Source of the DNA: an uncultured Ruminococcus sp.
GTDB taxonomy: Bacteria; Bacillota; Clostridia; Oscillospirales; Ruminococcaceae
Assembly (NCBI GenBank): GCA_900540005.1
Contig: UQEM01000046.1
Span: 1-17,468, forward strand
DNA length: 17,468 bases
Reading direction: 5' to 3'
Shown here: piece by piece, positions 1-7,803 of the stretch
Numbering within the stretch: position 1 is the stretch's first letter
Layout: each line of letters starts with the position of its first letter
Made by a program: the position numbers and the translations under genes
Notes under the pieces: generated by a model
Told to the model about the DNA's origin: nothing
Database searches by the model: none
The model's input: the letters and a program-made list of their open reading frames with translations, nothing else

Positions 1-48
1 CGAGATGACGTCGAGTCTCGTGGGCTCGGAGATGTGTATAAGAGACAG
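1..48 (+). other. Illumina Nextera P7/i7 adapter remnant (artefact, not genomic)
   Basis: Bases 1-6 (CGAGAT) match the 3' end of the Illumina P7 oligo. Bases 7-14 (GACGTCGA) sit where the i7 index goes; its reverse complement TCGACGTC is, from memory, Nextera XT v2 index N729. Bases 15-48 match the Nextera read-2 transposase adapter, with the 19-bp Tn5 mosaic end AGATGTGTATAAGAGACAG at 30-48. The order P7, index, adapter, mosaic end is exactly that of a tagmented library molecule. This is untrimmed adapter at the contig end. Genomic sequence begins at about 49, and any reading frame crossing 48/49 is artificial. Confidence 0.98.
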
Positions 49-182
49 ATAATAAATGACAGCAGAAACGCCGCAAATGTTGCCAATGAACGCATTATAT
101 TCTTTCTCGCCGAAAGAAATGCAAATACGAGAACCGCCGCAACAGCGATCACATCGTAAAACCACCAGAATTGTGTACCCAT
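49..182 (-). CDS. CvpA-like small membrane protein, N-terminal fragment (cut by contig end)
   Basis: The reverse strand opens at ATG (182-180) and gives 44 residues before the adapter junction. They start MGTQFWWFYDVIAVAAVLVF and continue through a short basic loop (SARKN) into a second hydrophobic stretch. This layout, an aromatic/acidic start (FYD), a hydrophobic helix, an A-R-K loop and another helix, resembles the N-terminus of CvpA-family integral membrane proteins. The match is by pattern only. It lies downstream of and codirectional with the DUF5711-like gene, with about 120 bp between them. An in-frame TTG at 215 would add 11 residues, but it sits only 1 nt from the AGGAGG and is too close to use that site normally. 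A plus-strand reading frame over the same bases has no recognisable protein character and I treat it as a shadow. Confidence 0.6.
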
Positions 183-224
183 TTTTCCGCGCAGCCCGAA
201 ATAACGCTGCGCCAAACCTCCTTT
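183..224 (-). promoter_or_regulatory. Ribosome binding site separated from its ATG by a 7-bp hairpin
   Basis: On the minus strand a consensus Shine-Dalgarno AAAGGAGG (224-217) lies 34 nt from the ATG at 182, too far for direct use. The spacer holds a perfect 7-bp GC-rich inverted repeat, GCGCAGC (212-206) and GCTGCGC (195-189), with a 10-nt loop. Folding this stem would leave about 10 nt (TTTG plus GGAAAA) between SD and ATG, near the usual optimum. Hairpins that bring a distant SD close are known, for example phage T4 gene 38. That this one works so is inference. A weak GGA closer to the ATG, or the TTG at 215, are alternatives. Confidence 0.45.
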
Positions 225-303
225 CGATCCGGAGTCAGTTATTTACAGCAATACAACAAAACACTGTAATACCGCTCATTTTATTGCTATATGGAATCCA
301 AAA

Positions 304-1473
304 CTATGATTGATAGTCGATTCGGTCGACCTTGTTATATCCCTTGAGGAAAATGTGATCGCCGCTTCGCTCGAAGCCCGTGTACGAGTCGTTTACGTCC
401 GCAGTTGAGCGCAGTCCGCCGCTGAAGTCGTAAGCGAGGATCTTTCCCTGACACAGCACATAGGCAAGCTCATCGAACACGATAACGTCAACCGAGGGCG
501 CTTCGAGGTCAACGATAAGCGGTTCGCTGCCTCCGCTCTTGAACAGGGCGAGTACATACTTTCGCCTGTCGTCGTTGTTTATCGCAACAGCCGACATTCC
601 GCCGCTGCTTGCGCCCGCTGCAAGGTCGCCGTCATACTCGTAATACGAGCTTATCTGACCGTTTCCGTCAACGTATCCGCACGCCTCCATGCCGAGGACG
701 AATGCGCCGTCGCTGAACCCGTAAACTTCAAGCCCAAGCGTGTTTATGCCGGGAGAGTTCCAGAGCTCGCCGCTTTCCGTGAAAACGATCTTACTGACCT
801 TGGTGACAAGTCTGCCGTTTTCCGCCGTAATGTAGCTCAGGACACAGCCTTTGCTGCTGTCGGTAAAGCTTAGGTCGCTCACCATTTCTATACATTTTCT
901 GTCGTATATCGACTTTCCCTTTTTATCATAGATATGCACTTCACAACTGTAATTTGCTGATTTGGTGACTACTCCGACATAGCCCTCGCGGCTGACGCGA
1001 GCAAAAAGAATGCCGCTGTCAAACGTTTTCGAGTAGATGACCGAGTCGGGATCTTCAAGGCTCAGATCCTCGCCGCCGTTCTCATAAACGAGAACGCAGT
1101 CCCCCTTTGAGCGCATAACGGGATTTGTATAGGTGTGCTGACGCTTTTTGAGAAGCGAGCCGTCGGTGTCGTAATAATAAGTGTATGTATCGCTGAGAAT
1201 GACCAGCGTATCCTCCGAAAAATCGACCTGATAATCCTCACCGCCGTTGACGTCGATAGGAAAGTTTCCCTCGGCGAGCTGACCGCTGTTGACAATAGTC
1301 CTGTACTGTTTGCCGATCCCTCTGAGCTTATTATACCACTTGTCCCTTGTTATGTAAAGCGCTGCGCCGATCGCCGCGATCAACAGAAAGATCAGCAGCT
1401 TCCGCAGGCGTTTGAGCCTCTTTTTGCGGTTTTTCATATCGACAATATCATCTGCATCATACATTGTCGGCAA
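304..1473 (-). CDS. Membrane-anchored DUF5711-like protein, beta-propeller-like ectodomain
   Basis: 389 residues. A short acidic start is followed by a very basic stretch (about residues 14-25, KNRKKRLKRLRK) and one hydrophobic helix (about 26-42). The remaining ~345 residues are extracytoplasmic by the positive-inside rule. They are rich in short beta-type repeats such as LVILSDTYTYYYDTDGSLL, and read like a WD40/PQQ-type propeller. This architecture fits DUF5711, a family of unknown function found in Clostridia; the assignment is from memory. The start is TTG at 1473, with AAAGGAGG and 9-10 nt spacing. ATG at 1464 is too far from that site. An ATG at 1480 is out of frame and opens only a 7-codon frame ending in TGA. 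It follows truA by 20 nt, so it is probably cotranscribed. No catalytic residues are evident. Confidence 0.7.
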   Translation of the reverse strand: MPTMYDADDIVDMKNRKKRLKRLRKLLIFLLIAAIGAALYITRDKWYNKLRGIGKQYRTIVNSGQLAEGNFPIDVNGGEDYQVDFSEDTLVILSDTYTYYYDTDGSLLKKRQHTYTNPVMRSKGDCVLVYENGGEDLSLEDPDSVIYSKTFDSGILFARVSREGYVGVVTKSANYSCEVHIYDKKGKSIYDRKCIEMVSDLSFTDSSKGCVLSYITAENGRLVTKVSKIVFTESGELWNSPGINTLGLEVYGFSDGAFVLGMEACGYVDGNGQISSYYEYDGDLAAGASSGGMSAVAINNDDRRKYVLALFKSGGSEPLIVDLEAPSVDVIVFDELAYVLCQGKILAYDFSGGLRSTADVNDSYTGFERSGDHIFLKGYNKVDRIDYQS

Positions 1474-1493
1474 AACGCATCTCCTCCTTTCAG

Positions 1494-2249
1494 TTACCTC
1501 ATAAGCTCTTTTTCATCATAAAAGACGCGGTTGAGGTAGAGTCCGTGAGCCATAGCGGTCCTGCCTGCTTTCAGGCGGTCTTTTGCCGCTATGATGCGCG
1601 GAATATCGTCCGGAAATATCTTTTTCTCGCTCACTTCAAGGAGCGTTCCGACCATTATCCTAATCATATTATACAAAAAACCGTTGCCTTTTACAAGCAT
1701 TATCACGGAATTTCCGCTATTTTCTATTTCAAATGAGTAAACATTGCGCACAGTTGATGAAACATTTGTGCAGTCGGCACAAAATGAAGCGAAATCATGC
1801 TCGCCCACAAAGTGCTCTGCCGCCGCGCGCATTGCGCCGATGTCGAGCGGTCGGCGGTAATGGAGCATAAGGTCGGCGGCGAAAGGATTTTTCGATTCGC
1901 TGCAATGTATCTTGTAAACGTACTCCTTGCCCTTGCAGTCGTAGCGCGCGTGGAAATCAGGCGGCGCGTCCTCGCAGTCAAGTATCGAGATATCCTCGGG
2001 CAGTTCGCCGTTTACGCCCCTTATGAAGCCCTGACAGCGGATACTGCTGTTTGTTTTGACGTTAAAGCAGAAATTATTTGCATGAACGCCTGTATCCGTG
2101 CGCGAGCAGCCGATGACCGTCACAGGTTCGTTGAGCACCTTTGAAAGGTGCTTTTCAAGTGTCTCCTGAACCGTCACAGCGTTGCTCTGACGCTGAAAGC
2201 CGTGGTATTCAGTCCCCCTGTACGCCGCTGTTACCTTGAGATTTCTCAT
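1494..2249 (-). CDS. truA: tRNA pseudouridine(38-40) synthase TruA
   Basis: 251 residues from ATG at 2249, the usual family length. TruA isomerises uridines 38-40 in the tRNA anticodon arm. The catalytic motif is CSRTDTGVHA with Asp52. The conserved Tyr is at 110 (GKEYVYKI), and the second core motif KGNGFLYNMIRIMVGTLL is at 187-204. A longer frame reaches an ATG at 2303, but its 18 extra residues look unlike TruA and run into yfhO. The start at 2249 has GGAGG 7-8 nt upstream and gives the expected MRNLKVTAAYRGTEYHGFQRQ-type N-terminus. It overlaps the 3' end of yfhO by 41 bp and carries its RBS inside yfhO, which suggests translational coupling. The ecfA-ecfA-ecfT-truA order is widespread in Firmicutes; here yfhO is interposed. 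Confidence 0.96.
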   Translation of the reverse strand: MRNLKVTAAYRGTEYHGFQRQSNAVTVQETLEKHLSKVLNEPVTVIGCSRTDTGVHANNFCFNVKTNSSIRCQGFIRGVNGELPEDISILDCEDAPPDFHARYDCKGKEYVYKIHCSESKNPFAADLMLHYRRPLDIGAMRAAAEHFVGEHDFASFCADCTNVSSTVRNVYSFEIENSGNSVIMLVKGNGFLYNMIRIMVGTLLEVSEKKIFPDDIPRIIAAKDRLKAGRTAMAHGLYLNRVFYDEKELMR

Positions 2250-5118
2250 CTGTTTCCTCCGTGTAAAGCACATTCTCCTGCTCAGGCTGAACAGGCTGTG
2301 CAAGACCGTTCAGCTTGTCCTCGTAAGCCTGATTATAGATAGGCTGAGTGTGAGGCGGTGCAGGATACGGATCTGCCGGAGGCAAAGCCTCTGCCGTCTC
2401 AGCCGCCGCGCGTCTTTGCTTTTTCTTCATTTTATCCATCAGCGCAAACACCGCGAACAGCACAAGGCTCACAGAACTTGCCGCAACTCCGAGAGGGAAT
2501 CCCTCGGGAGTGTATTTAAGCTTTATCTCGTGCCTGCCTTTGCTGACCTTTACGCCGAGCATTGCGTCAAGAACCTTTTCGGTCTCGGCTTTTTCGCCGT
2601 CAACGTAAACGCTCCAGCCCTTTTCGTAGGGAATGGAGAGATACAGCAGACCGTCCTGCGCAGCGTTAACGCTGCCTTCTATTTTCGTATCCGAAAAGCT
2701 CTCTATTTCAAGCTGTCCTGCTGAGAGCTGAGAGTATATCTGCTCAAAAAGCTGTGTGTTGAGCGCGTATATCATAAGCTTGTAATTGCCCGATTTTACA
2801 TCGTCCTTAGCCGATATCTTTACCGTACACTCGCTTCCGCCCTGACCGTTGCCCATCGGGAACGTTATGGGATAGCTCTCGATGAGTTTTCCGCTGTCGA
2901 TAGTGAGCGTATTGCACCTTATCATCAACTCGTCACAGCCGCTGCCCATGGACTCCGCATAACCATAGAGGTACGAACCGTCAAGGCAGGCGTAGTGGTA
3001 GGTAGCGCTCTTGTCGCCCGATTCGTCATTCACGCGGAATGTGTAGTTTCCGTAGCCGTTCTTGGTGACATCAAGTCCCGAGTAGTCAACGAGCGCAACA
3101 GGCTGCGGAACAAAGAGACTCTCGTCCGTGCCGACGGCGCGTCTTATTATCTCGTTCTGATACTCAAACGGATTTATCGTGCTTTTGTTATCAATCTCAA
3201 GCACGTCGTCGTTCATCATAAAGCCGAGCGAAAGCGCATAGCGGTTCAGGTAAAGACCAGCGCCGTCGGAAGTGTTTATATTCTCAAGAACCCAGTCCTC
3301 GCTGTTGAGCGTTCCGCTGCGCTTGATGAGGTATTTTATGCCGAGAAGCTGGTTCACAACTGGAGTAGCCGTCCTGTAATAGAATCTGTTTCCCGCATCG
3401 GAGGCATAAAGTCCCAGTCGCTTTGAAAGCCTTGTGACGGAAACATTCGCCGCAGAGGAGAACTGAGACATACCGTAGTAGCCGTAAAGCGCGCTGTCGT
3501 TGAGAGTGTAGGTCTCGGTCATCTCCGTCCTGTAAAAAGGCGATGTATCATTCTTTTTCATGTCGCTGAGGAGAGTTTCAACAGCCTGATACTTCAGCGG
3601 ATAATCGGTGTAGCTCGTTGTTCCGACTGTTTGTACTCCGAGCTGTGCGTTGCTCAGGCACTCGCTTGCAACAGCCGCCGCAAGAGCGAATGTCATTACG
3701 GTATTGCGCACTTTCCTGCGCTTGAACGGGAATACCTTCGCCGCCACGAAAACAAGGAAAAACGCCGCCGTGATAATGAGCGAACTCCTTACAGGCTCGC
3801 CGAATTTCAGCTTATGGCCGTCTGATATGTATTTCAGCACGAACACAGCTGTCGGAGCGATAAGCATGAGCACAAGCTGATACCCCTTTATGCCCTTGTA
3901 CAGGATAACGCTGTATGCCCTGTAAGCCGCTGCCACGAGCACAAAGCTGAATATAAAGGCAAAGCGGTAGGGTATCTGGTTCGTGAAATGAAAGCCGTGC
4001 CAGATGTAGTTGAGAACATTCATGTTGCAGCTTACGGCAATTGCCGCAAGTGAAATGAGTACGGCTATCTTCTCCCTTATCTTTATGCCGAACGAGAAAA
4101 TGAACACTCCGAACAGCAAGACCGCCAGCATTCCGCAGGCGAAATTCGGCAGACCCTCTACCTTGGCAGGTTCGCTGTAAGAGAGCATATTCGCGAATAT
4201 GTCCGTCCACTTCTCGTAGAATGTCACGGTCTGCGGAAAGCTGTTCTGCGCGCTGTAGGTGAGTTTCAGCCCGTAGTACGCCGGCAGCAGCATAAAGCCT
4301 CCCAGTCCGATACCGATAACTGACGAGCGTATCATGAGCCAGAGTCTGCGGAAGAATCCCTTAATGCTTTTGGACTCGATAACGGCTGCCGATGCGAACA
4401 TGAATATTGAGAAAATGCAGGTGAAATAGCCGATATAGTAGTTTGCTGCAAGCGAAAGCGCAAGAGCCAGAGTGTAGGTTTTCCACTTACCCTCGCGGCA
4501 AAGCGCCACAATCCCCATCATTACAAGCGGAAAGAGCGCGACCGTATCGAACCACATTACGTTCCAGTAGTATCCCAGAACATAACTGCAAAGTGCAAAC
4601 ATTGTTGAAAAGACGCATATCGAGAAGTCCCTGCGTCTGTAGGTGTATCTCAGGAAACAACTGAAAAAAGCTCCGGCAAAGCCTATCTTTGCCGCGAGAA
4701 TAAACGTCATTGCCTCCCTCACATGGTCCTCACTGAAAAACACCGAGAGCCAGTTGAGCGGACTCGCCGCATAGTAGGAGATGAGCGAGAGGAAATTCGT
4801 GCCCAGACCATTCTCCCATGAATATAGGAACGAACCGCCTGTAAGCAGCTTTTCCCTTACTACGCGGAAAAACGGATAATACTGGTGCCACAGGTCTACA
4901 ACGAGGATCTGCCTGTCTCCGCCGTCCGAATCCCAGCCGAGCGGGTGAATGTTGGCGTCCGCAAAGGCAATGAGCATTATCAGCATTGGCGCGGCAAATG
5001 ATATCAGAAAGTACAATACACCCTTATCGAAAAGAATGCTGTAGCATCTGCTCCTCCTGAAACGTGCTGCCTTTGCGCTTCTTGCGGCAGCCTTTTCTGT
5101 ATTCTTACTTCTTTTCAT
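2209..5118 (-). CDS. yfhO: YfhO-family multi-pass membrane glycosyltransferase (GT-C type)
   Basis: 969 residues. A basic N-terminus is followed by the first membrane helix (about 34-53). An extracytoplasmic loop then carries the family signature VVDLWHQYYPFF (Asp75 a candidate catalytic or binding residue), followed by SWENGLGTNF and YYAASPLNWL. Many helices run to about residue 490. A large soluble beta-rich domain follows (about 490-870), then a final helix and a Pro-rich cytoplasmic tail of about 65 residues. In Bacillus and Listeria, YfhO-type proteins transfer a sugar from an undecaprenyl-linked donor to an envelope polymer such as teichoic acid. The substrate here is unknown and no GtrA/CsbB-type partner is visible. 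Start ATG at 5118 with AGGAAGAG upstream. It is 51 bp after ecfT and its 3' end overlaps truA by 41 bp. The family call is firm, the function only inferred. Confidence 0.85.
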   Translation of the reverse strand: MKRSKNTEKAAARSAKAARFRRSRCYSILFDKGVLYFLISFAAPMLIMLIAFADANIHPLGWDSDGGDRQILVVDLWHQYYPFFRVVREKLLTGGSFLYSWENGLGTNFLSLISYYAASPLNWLSVFFSEDHVREAMTFILAAKIGFAGAFFSCFLRYTYRRRDFSICVFSTMFALCSYVLGYYWNVMWFDTVALFPLVMMGIVALCREGKWKTYTLALALSLAANYYIGYFTCIFSIFMFASAAVIESKSIKGFFRRLWLMIRSSVIGIGLGGFMLLPAYYGLKLTYSAQNSFPQTVTFYEKWTDIFANMLSYSEPAKVEGLPNFACGMLAVLLFGVFIFSFGIKIREKIAVLISLAAIAVSCNMNVLNYIWHGFHFTNQIPYRFAFIFSFVLVAAAYRAYSVILYKGIKGYQLVLMLIAPTAVFVLKYISDGHKLKFGEPVRSSLIITAAFFLVFVAAKVFPFKRRKVRNTVMTFALAAAVASECLSNAQLGVQTVGTTSYTDYPLKYQAVETLLSDMKKNDTSPFYRTEMTETYTLNDSALYGYYGMSQFSSAANVSVTRLSKRLGLYASDAGNRFYYRTATPVVNQLLGIKYLIKRSGTLNSEDWVLENINTSDGAGLYLNRYALSLGFMMNDDVLEIDNKSTINPFEYQNEIIRRAVGTDESLFVPQPVALVDYSGLDVTKNGYGNYTFRVNDESGDKSATYHYACLDGSYLYGYAESMGSGCDELMIRCNTLTIDSGKLIESYPITFPMGNGQGGSECTVKISAKDDVKSGNYKLMIYALNTQLFEQIYSQLSAGQLEIESFSDTKIEGSVNAAQDGLLYLSIPYEKGWSVYVDGEKAETEKVLDAMLGVKVSKGRHEIKLKYTPEGFPLGVAASSVSLVLFAVFALMDKMKKKQRRAAAETAEALPPADPYPAPPHTQPIYNQAYEDKLNGLAQPVQPEQENVLYTEETDEKSQGNSGVQGD

Positions 5119-5169
5119 ATTATCTCTTCCTGTTGTCGGCTGATAGATCAGCTTTTTCTGTTGGCTGCC

Positions 5170-5979
5170 TTAAAACGGCAGGAGCTTTCCTGCGGCGATG
5201 ACTGCCGCGTAAAAAATCAAAGTAACTGCAAGAGCGGCGTAGTCCCTCGGAGCAGATCTGAGCTGACGAAGTCTTGTCCTGCCGTCTCCGCCGTGATAGC
5301 AGCGGCACTCCATAGCCGTTGCAAGCTCGTCCGCGCGTCTGAATGCGGATATGAACAGCGGAACGAGAATGGATATCATGTTTCTTGCCCTCTTGCCGAA
5401 GCTTCCCGTGTCGATCTCTGCTCCGCGAGCCTTCTGTGCGGAGATGATCTTGTCGGTCTCCTCGATGAGGGTGGGAATGAACCTGAGCGCTATCGACATC
5501 ATCATTGCAAGCTCGTGCACGGGGAATTTCAGCTTTTTAAGCGGCGAAAGCAGCCGCTCGATAGCGTCGGTAAGCGTTATCGGCGAGGTGGTGTATGTGA
5601 GGAGCGAACTTCCCATAATGAGCAGCACTATGCGAACTACCATGAAAATGCTTATGTTTACGCCCTCGGTGGTTATCTTTATGAATTTCCACTTCCACAG
5701 CACATCTCCGGACGTGACGAGCAGAAGGTTCAGGACTGCCGTGATAAGCAGGAACGGCAGTATCGGTTTTATGCTCTTGAGGAACATTTTCAGCGGTATC
5801 CTTGAAAGGATCATCGCCGTAAATGTGTAAACCGCTCCTATCGCGAGGCAGACAAAGCCTCCGCCCGAAAAGAGCATGATTATATATATAAGTGTGATTA
5901 CTATCTTGAATCTCGGGTCAAGCCTGTGGATAATGCTGTCTCCCGGAAAGAACTGTCCGATCGTAATATCTCTCAGCAA
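5170..5979 (-). CDS. ecfT: ECF transporter transmembrane component EcfT
   Basis: 269 residues, membrane protein. EcfT is the scaffold that couples ATP hydrolysis by EcfA1/EcfA2 to substrate-specific S components in group II energy-coupling-factor transporters, which take up vitamins and trace metals. The N-terminus (MLRDITIGQFFPGDS, HRLDPRFK) is typical. Several helices precede two cytoplasmic coupling-helix motifs: AQKARGAEI (181-189), and AMECRCYHGGDGRTR (222-236), in which the common A-R-G appears as C-R-C (225-227). Start TTG at 5979: GAGGAGG lies 8 nt upstream and no nearby ATG gives the family N-terminus. The ecfA2 stop codon is 1 nt upstream, so the two are almost certainly cotranslated. 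No S component is encoded in the window. Confidence 0.95.
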   Translation of the reverse strand: MLRDITIGQFFPGDSIIHRLDPRFKIVITLIYIIMLFSGGGFVCLAIGAVYTFTAMILSRIPLKMFLKSIKPILPFLLITAVLNLLLVTSGDVLWKWKFIKITTEGVNISIFMVVRIVLLIMGSSLLTYTTSPITLTDAIERLLSPLKKLKFPVHELAMMMSIALRFIPTLIEETDKIISAQKARGAEIDTGSFGKRARNMISILVPLFISAFRRADELATAMECRCYHGGDGRTRLRQLRSAPRDYAALAVTLIFYAAVIAAGKLLPF

Positions 5980-5980
5980 A

Positions 5981-6844
5981 TCACAGACCTCCTCTTTCTC
6001 TTAATTCACGCAGCACAAGCTCTCTTGCGTAGCCTACAGTGTAGACCTCTTTGCCGAAGTCGAGACCGCGGCTTCTGAGAGCGCCGAAAACCTTGGTTAT
6101 CTGCGGAACGTCCAGACCTATCGCCGCTATCTCGTCCGCGCGCGCGAATACCTTCTTCGTTTCGTCAAAGCAGAAAAGCTCCGACTTGTTCATAACAAGT
6201 ATCCTGTCCGCAAAGGTGGCTATGTCCTCCATGCTGTGCGAGACTATGAGGATAGTGTTCCTTGTGCGCTCGTGATAGCTTTTTATATGGCTGAGTATCT
6301 TGTCTCTGCCTGCCGGATCGAGTCCTGCGGTCGGCTCGTCAAGAATAAGCACGCGCGGCTCCATAGCCATTACTCCTGCGATAGCAACGCGGCGCTTTTG
6401 TCCGCCCGAAAGCTCGAACGGCGAGCGCTCCATAAGCTCCTCGCTGAGTCCGAGGTCGTGCGCAGTCTCGCGTACCCTGCGGTCTATCTCGGTCTTGTCA
6501 AGTCCCATATTGGTCGGTCCGAAAGCGATATCCTTGTACACAGTCTCCTCGAATATCTGATACTCGGGATACTGAAAAACAAGCCCCACCTTAAAGCGGA
6601 CGCTGCGGATATCGTTCTTATCCGCCCAGATATCCTTGCCGTCGAGCAGTATCCTGCCCGATGTCGGTCTGAGCAGACCGTTGAAATGCTGTATCAGCGT
6701 GGATTTTCCCGAGCCTGTATGTCCCATAACGCCTATCATCTCGCCCTCCTCTATCTTCAGGCTGACGTTATTGACAGCGGTTTTCTCGAACGGAGTTCCC
6801 ACGCTGTAGGTATATGTCAGATCTTCTGTTTCCAGTACTGCCAA
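5981..6844 (-). CDS. ecfA2: ECF transporter ATP-binding subunit EcfA2
   Basis: 287 residues from TTG at 6844. Walker A GHTGSGKST (41-49), Q-loop FQYPEYQIF (90-98), ABC signature LSGGQ (145-149), Walker B VLILDE (165-170) and switch His203 (VSHSMED) are all present. The C-terminal region after about 220 (GLDVPQITKVFGALRSRGLDF) is the helical extension usual in EcfA proteins. A longer frame begins at ATG 6919 inside ecfA1, but its extra 25 residues do not fit the family. The TTG has AGGAG with 7-nt spacing and gives the normal start just before EDLTYTY. It lies 25 bp after ecfA1 and 1 bp before ecfT. The pair acts as a heterodimeric ATPase; assignment as A2 rests on gene order and the YPEYQ Q-loop. 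Confidence 0.95.
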   Translation of the reverse strand: MAVLETEDLTYTYSVGTPFEKTAVNNVSLKIEEGEMIGVMGHTGSGKSTLIQHFNGLLRPTSGRILLDGKDIWADKNDIRSVRFKVGLVFQYPEYQIFEETVYKDIAFGPTNMGLDKTEIDRRVRETAHDLGLSEELMERSPFELSGGQKRRVAIAGVMAMEPRVLILDEPTAGLDPAGRDKILSHIKSYHERTRNTILIVSHSMEDIATFADRILVMNKSELFCFDETKKVFARADEIAAIGLDVPQITKVFGALRSRGLDFGKEVYTVGYARELVLRELRERGGL

Positions 6845-6869
6845 TTCTCTTCTCCTATCTCCTGCGGCA

Positions 6870-7751
6870 TCAAACGCCGCCGATATGCTGCTGCGCTTTT
6901 CCGCCGAACAGCTTTGCAAGCGCCTCTACACACTCATCTTCGGTTATGATATCCTCCGGAATATCACAGCCTGCCCTGCGGAGTTCCCACGCAAGCTCTG
7001 TGACCTGCGGAACGTCAAGACCTATGCCTTTCAGAAGCTCCACCTGTGAGAACACCTTCGGCGGCGTATTGTCAAGGACTACTTTGCCCTTATCCATTAC
7101 AACGACTCTCTCAGCCTGCGCCGCCTCGTCCATATAATGCGTGATAAGAACTATCGTGACTCCCTGTTCGCGGTTCATGCGCTTTATTGTCGCCATGACC
7201 TCCTTGCGTCCGTGCGGATCGAGCATTGCGGTCGGCTCGTCAAGGATTATGCACTTTGGCTGCATTGCGATGATACCTGCGATAGCCACTCTCTGTTTCT
7301 GTCCGCCCGAGAGCTGGCTCGGCGAATGCATACGATACTCGTACATATCCACGGCTTTCAGCGCGTCATCTACCCTTTTTCTCATCTCCTCATAGGGAAC
7401 GCCGAGATTTTCGAGCGCAAAAGCCACGTCCTCCTCAACGATAGACGAGACTATCTGGTTGTCAGGATTCTGAAAAACCATTCCTGCGCGCTGTCTGAGG
7501 TCAAAAAGGCGGCTGTCGTCTTTGGTGTCAATGCCGTCAACCGTGACCGTTCCCTCCGTGGGAAGGAGTATCGCGTTTATATGTTTGGCAAGGGTCGATT
7601 TTCCGCAGCCGTTGTGTCCGAGAACCGCAACGAACTCTCCCCGTCCTATGTTCAGGTCAATGCCCTTGAGCACGTCCTCTTTCGGCTTGGTGTCTCCGTT
7701 CTCCGACTCATAGCGGAAGTGCAGACCCTTGATTTCTATCATTTTCTCCAT
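6870..7751 (-). CDS. ecfA1: ECF transporter ATP-binding subunit EcfA1
   Basis: 293 residues. Walker [10 protein letters not shown] (45-53), Q-loop FQNPDNQIV (93-101), ABC signature LSGGQ (147-151), Walker B CIILDE (167-172) and switch His205 (ITHYMDE) are intact. FQNPDNQ is characteristic of EcfA1/CbiO1. Start ATG at 7751 with GAGG close upstream; an in-frame ATG three codons later is possible but worse placed. It is the first of the ecfA1-ecfA2-ecfT set. The gap to the upstream methyltransferase gene is 52 bp with no clear promoter or terminator, so the module is probably read through from the larger minus-strand block. Confidence 0.95.
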   Translation of the reverse strand: MEKMIEIKGLHFRYESENGDTKPKEDVLKGIDLNIGRGEFVAVLGHNGCGKSTLAKHINAILLPTEGTVTVDGIDTKDDSRLFDLRQRAGMVFQNPDNQIVSSIVEEDVAFALENLGVPYEEMRKRVDDALKAVDMYEYRMHSPSQLSGGQKQRVAIAGIIAMQPKCIILDEPTAMLDPHGRKEVMATIKRMNREQGVTIVLITHYMDEAAQAERVVVMDKGKVVLDNTPPKVFSQVELLKGIGLDVPQVTELAWELRRAGCDIPEDIITEDECVEALAKLFGGKAQQHIGGV

Positions 7752-7803
7752 ATTTCCTCAAAGCTTTCTTTCTGAATGGCTGCAAAAGCAATGCGGCAGA
7801 GTA

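Noticed and set aside
30..48. Tn5 mosaic end as evidence of a real transposon
   Set aside because: It is embedded in a complete Nextera adapter with P7 tail and index, so it comes from library preparation.
247..288. AGCAATA/TATTGCT inverted repeat between the DUF5711-like and CvpA-like genes
   Set aside because: It has a 28-nt loop, an AT-rich 7-bp stem and no T-tract; such repeats are expected by chance.
56..313. Plus-strand reading frame of 85 codons at the left end
   Set aside because: It has no recognisable protein character and opposes the minus-strand CvpA-like frame, which has hydrophobic-helix structure and lies in the local operon direction.
1459..1480. Seven-codon upstream frame (ATG at 1480) overlapping the DUF5711-like start
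   Set aside because: The ATG is only 2-3 nt from the AGGAGG, so initiation there is unlikely; it is more likely chance, although a leader-peptide role is not excluded.
5139..5157. Terminator-like GCTGAT-AG-ATCAGC followed by TTTTT
   Set aside because: The T-tract is on the plus strand, where no gene is transcribed. The stem is short with a tiny loop, and on the minus strand the run precedes the stem.
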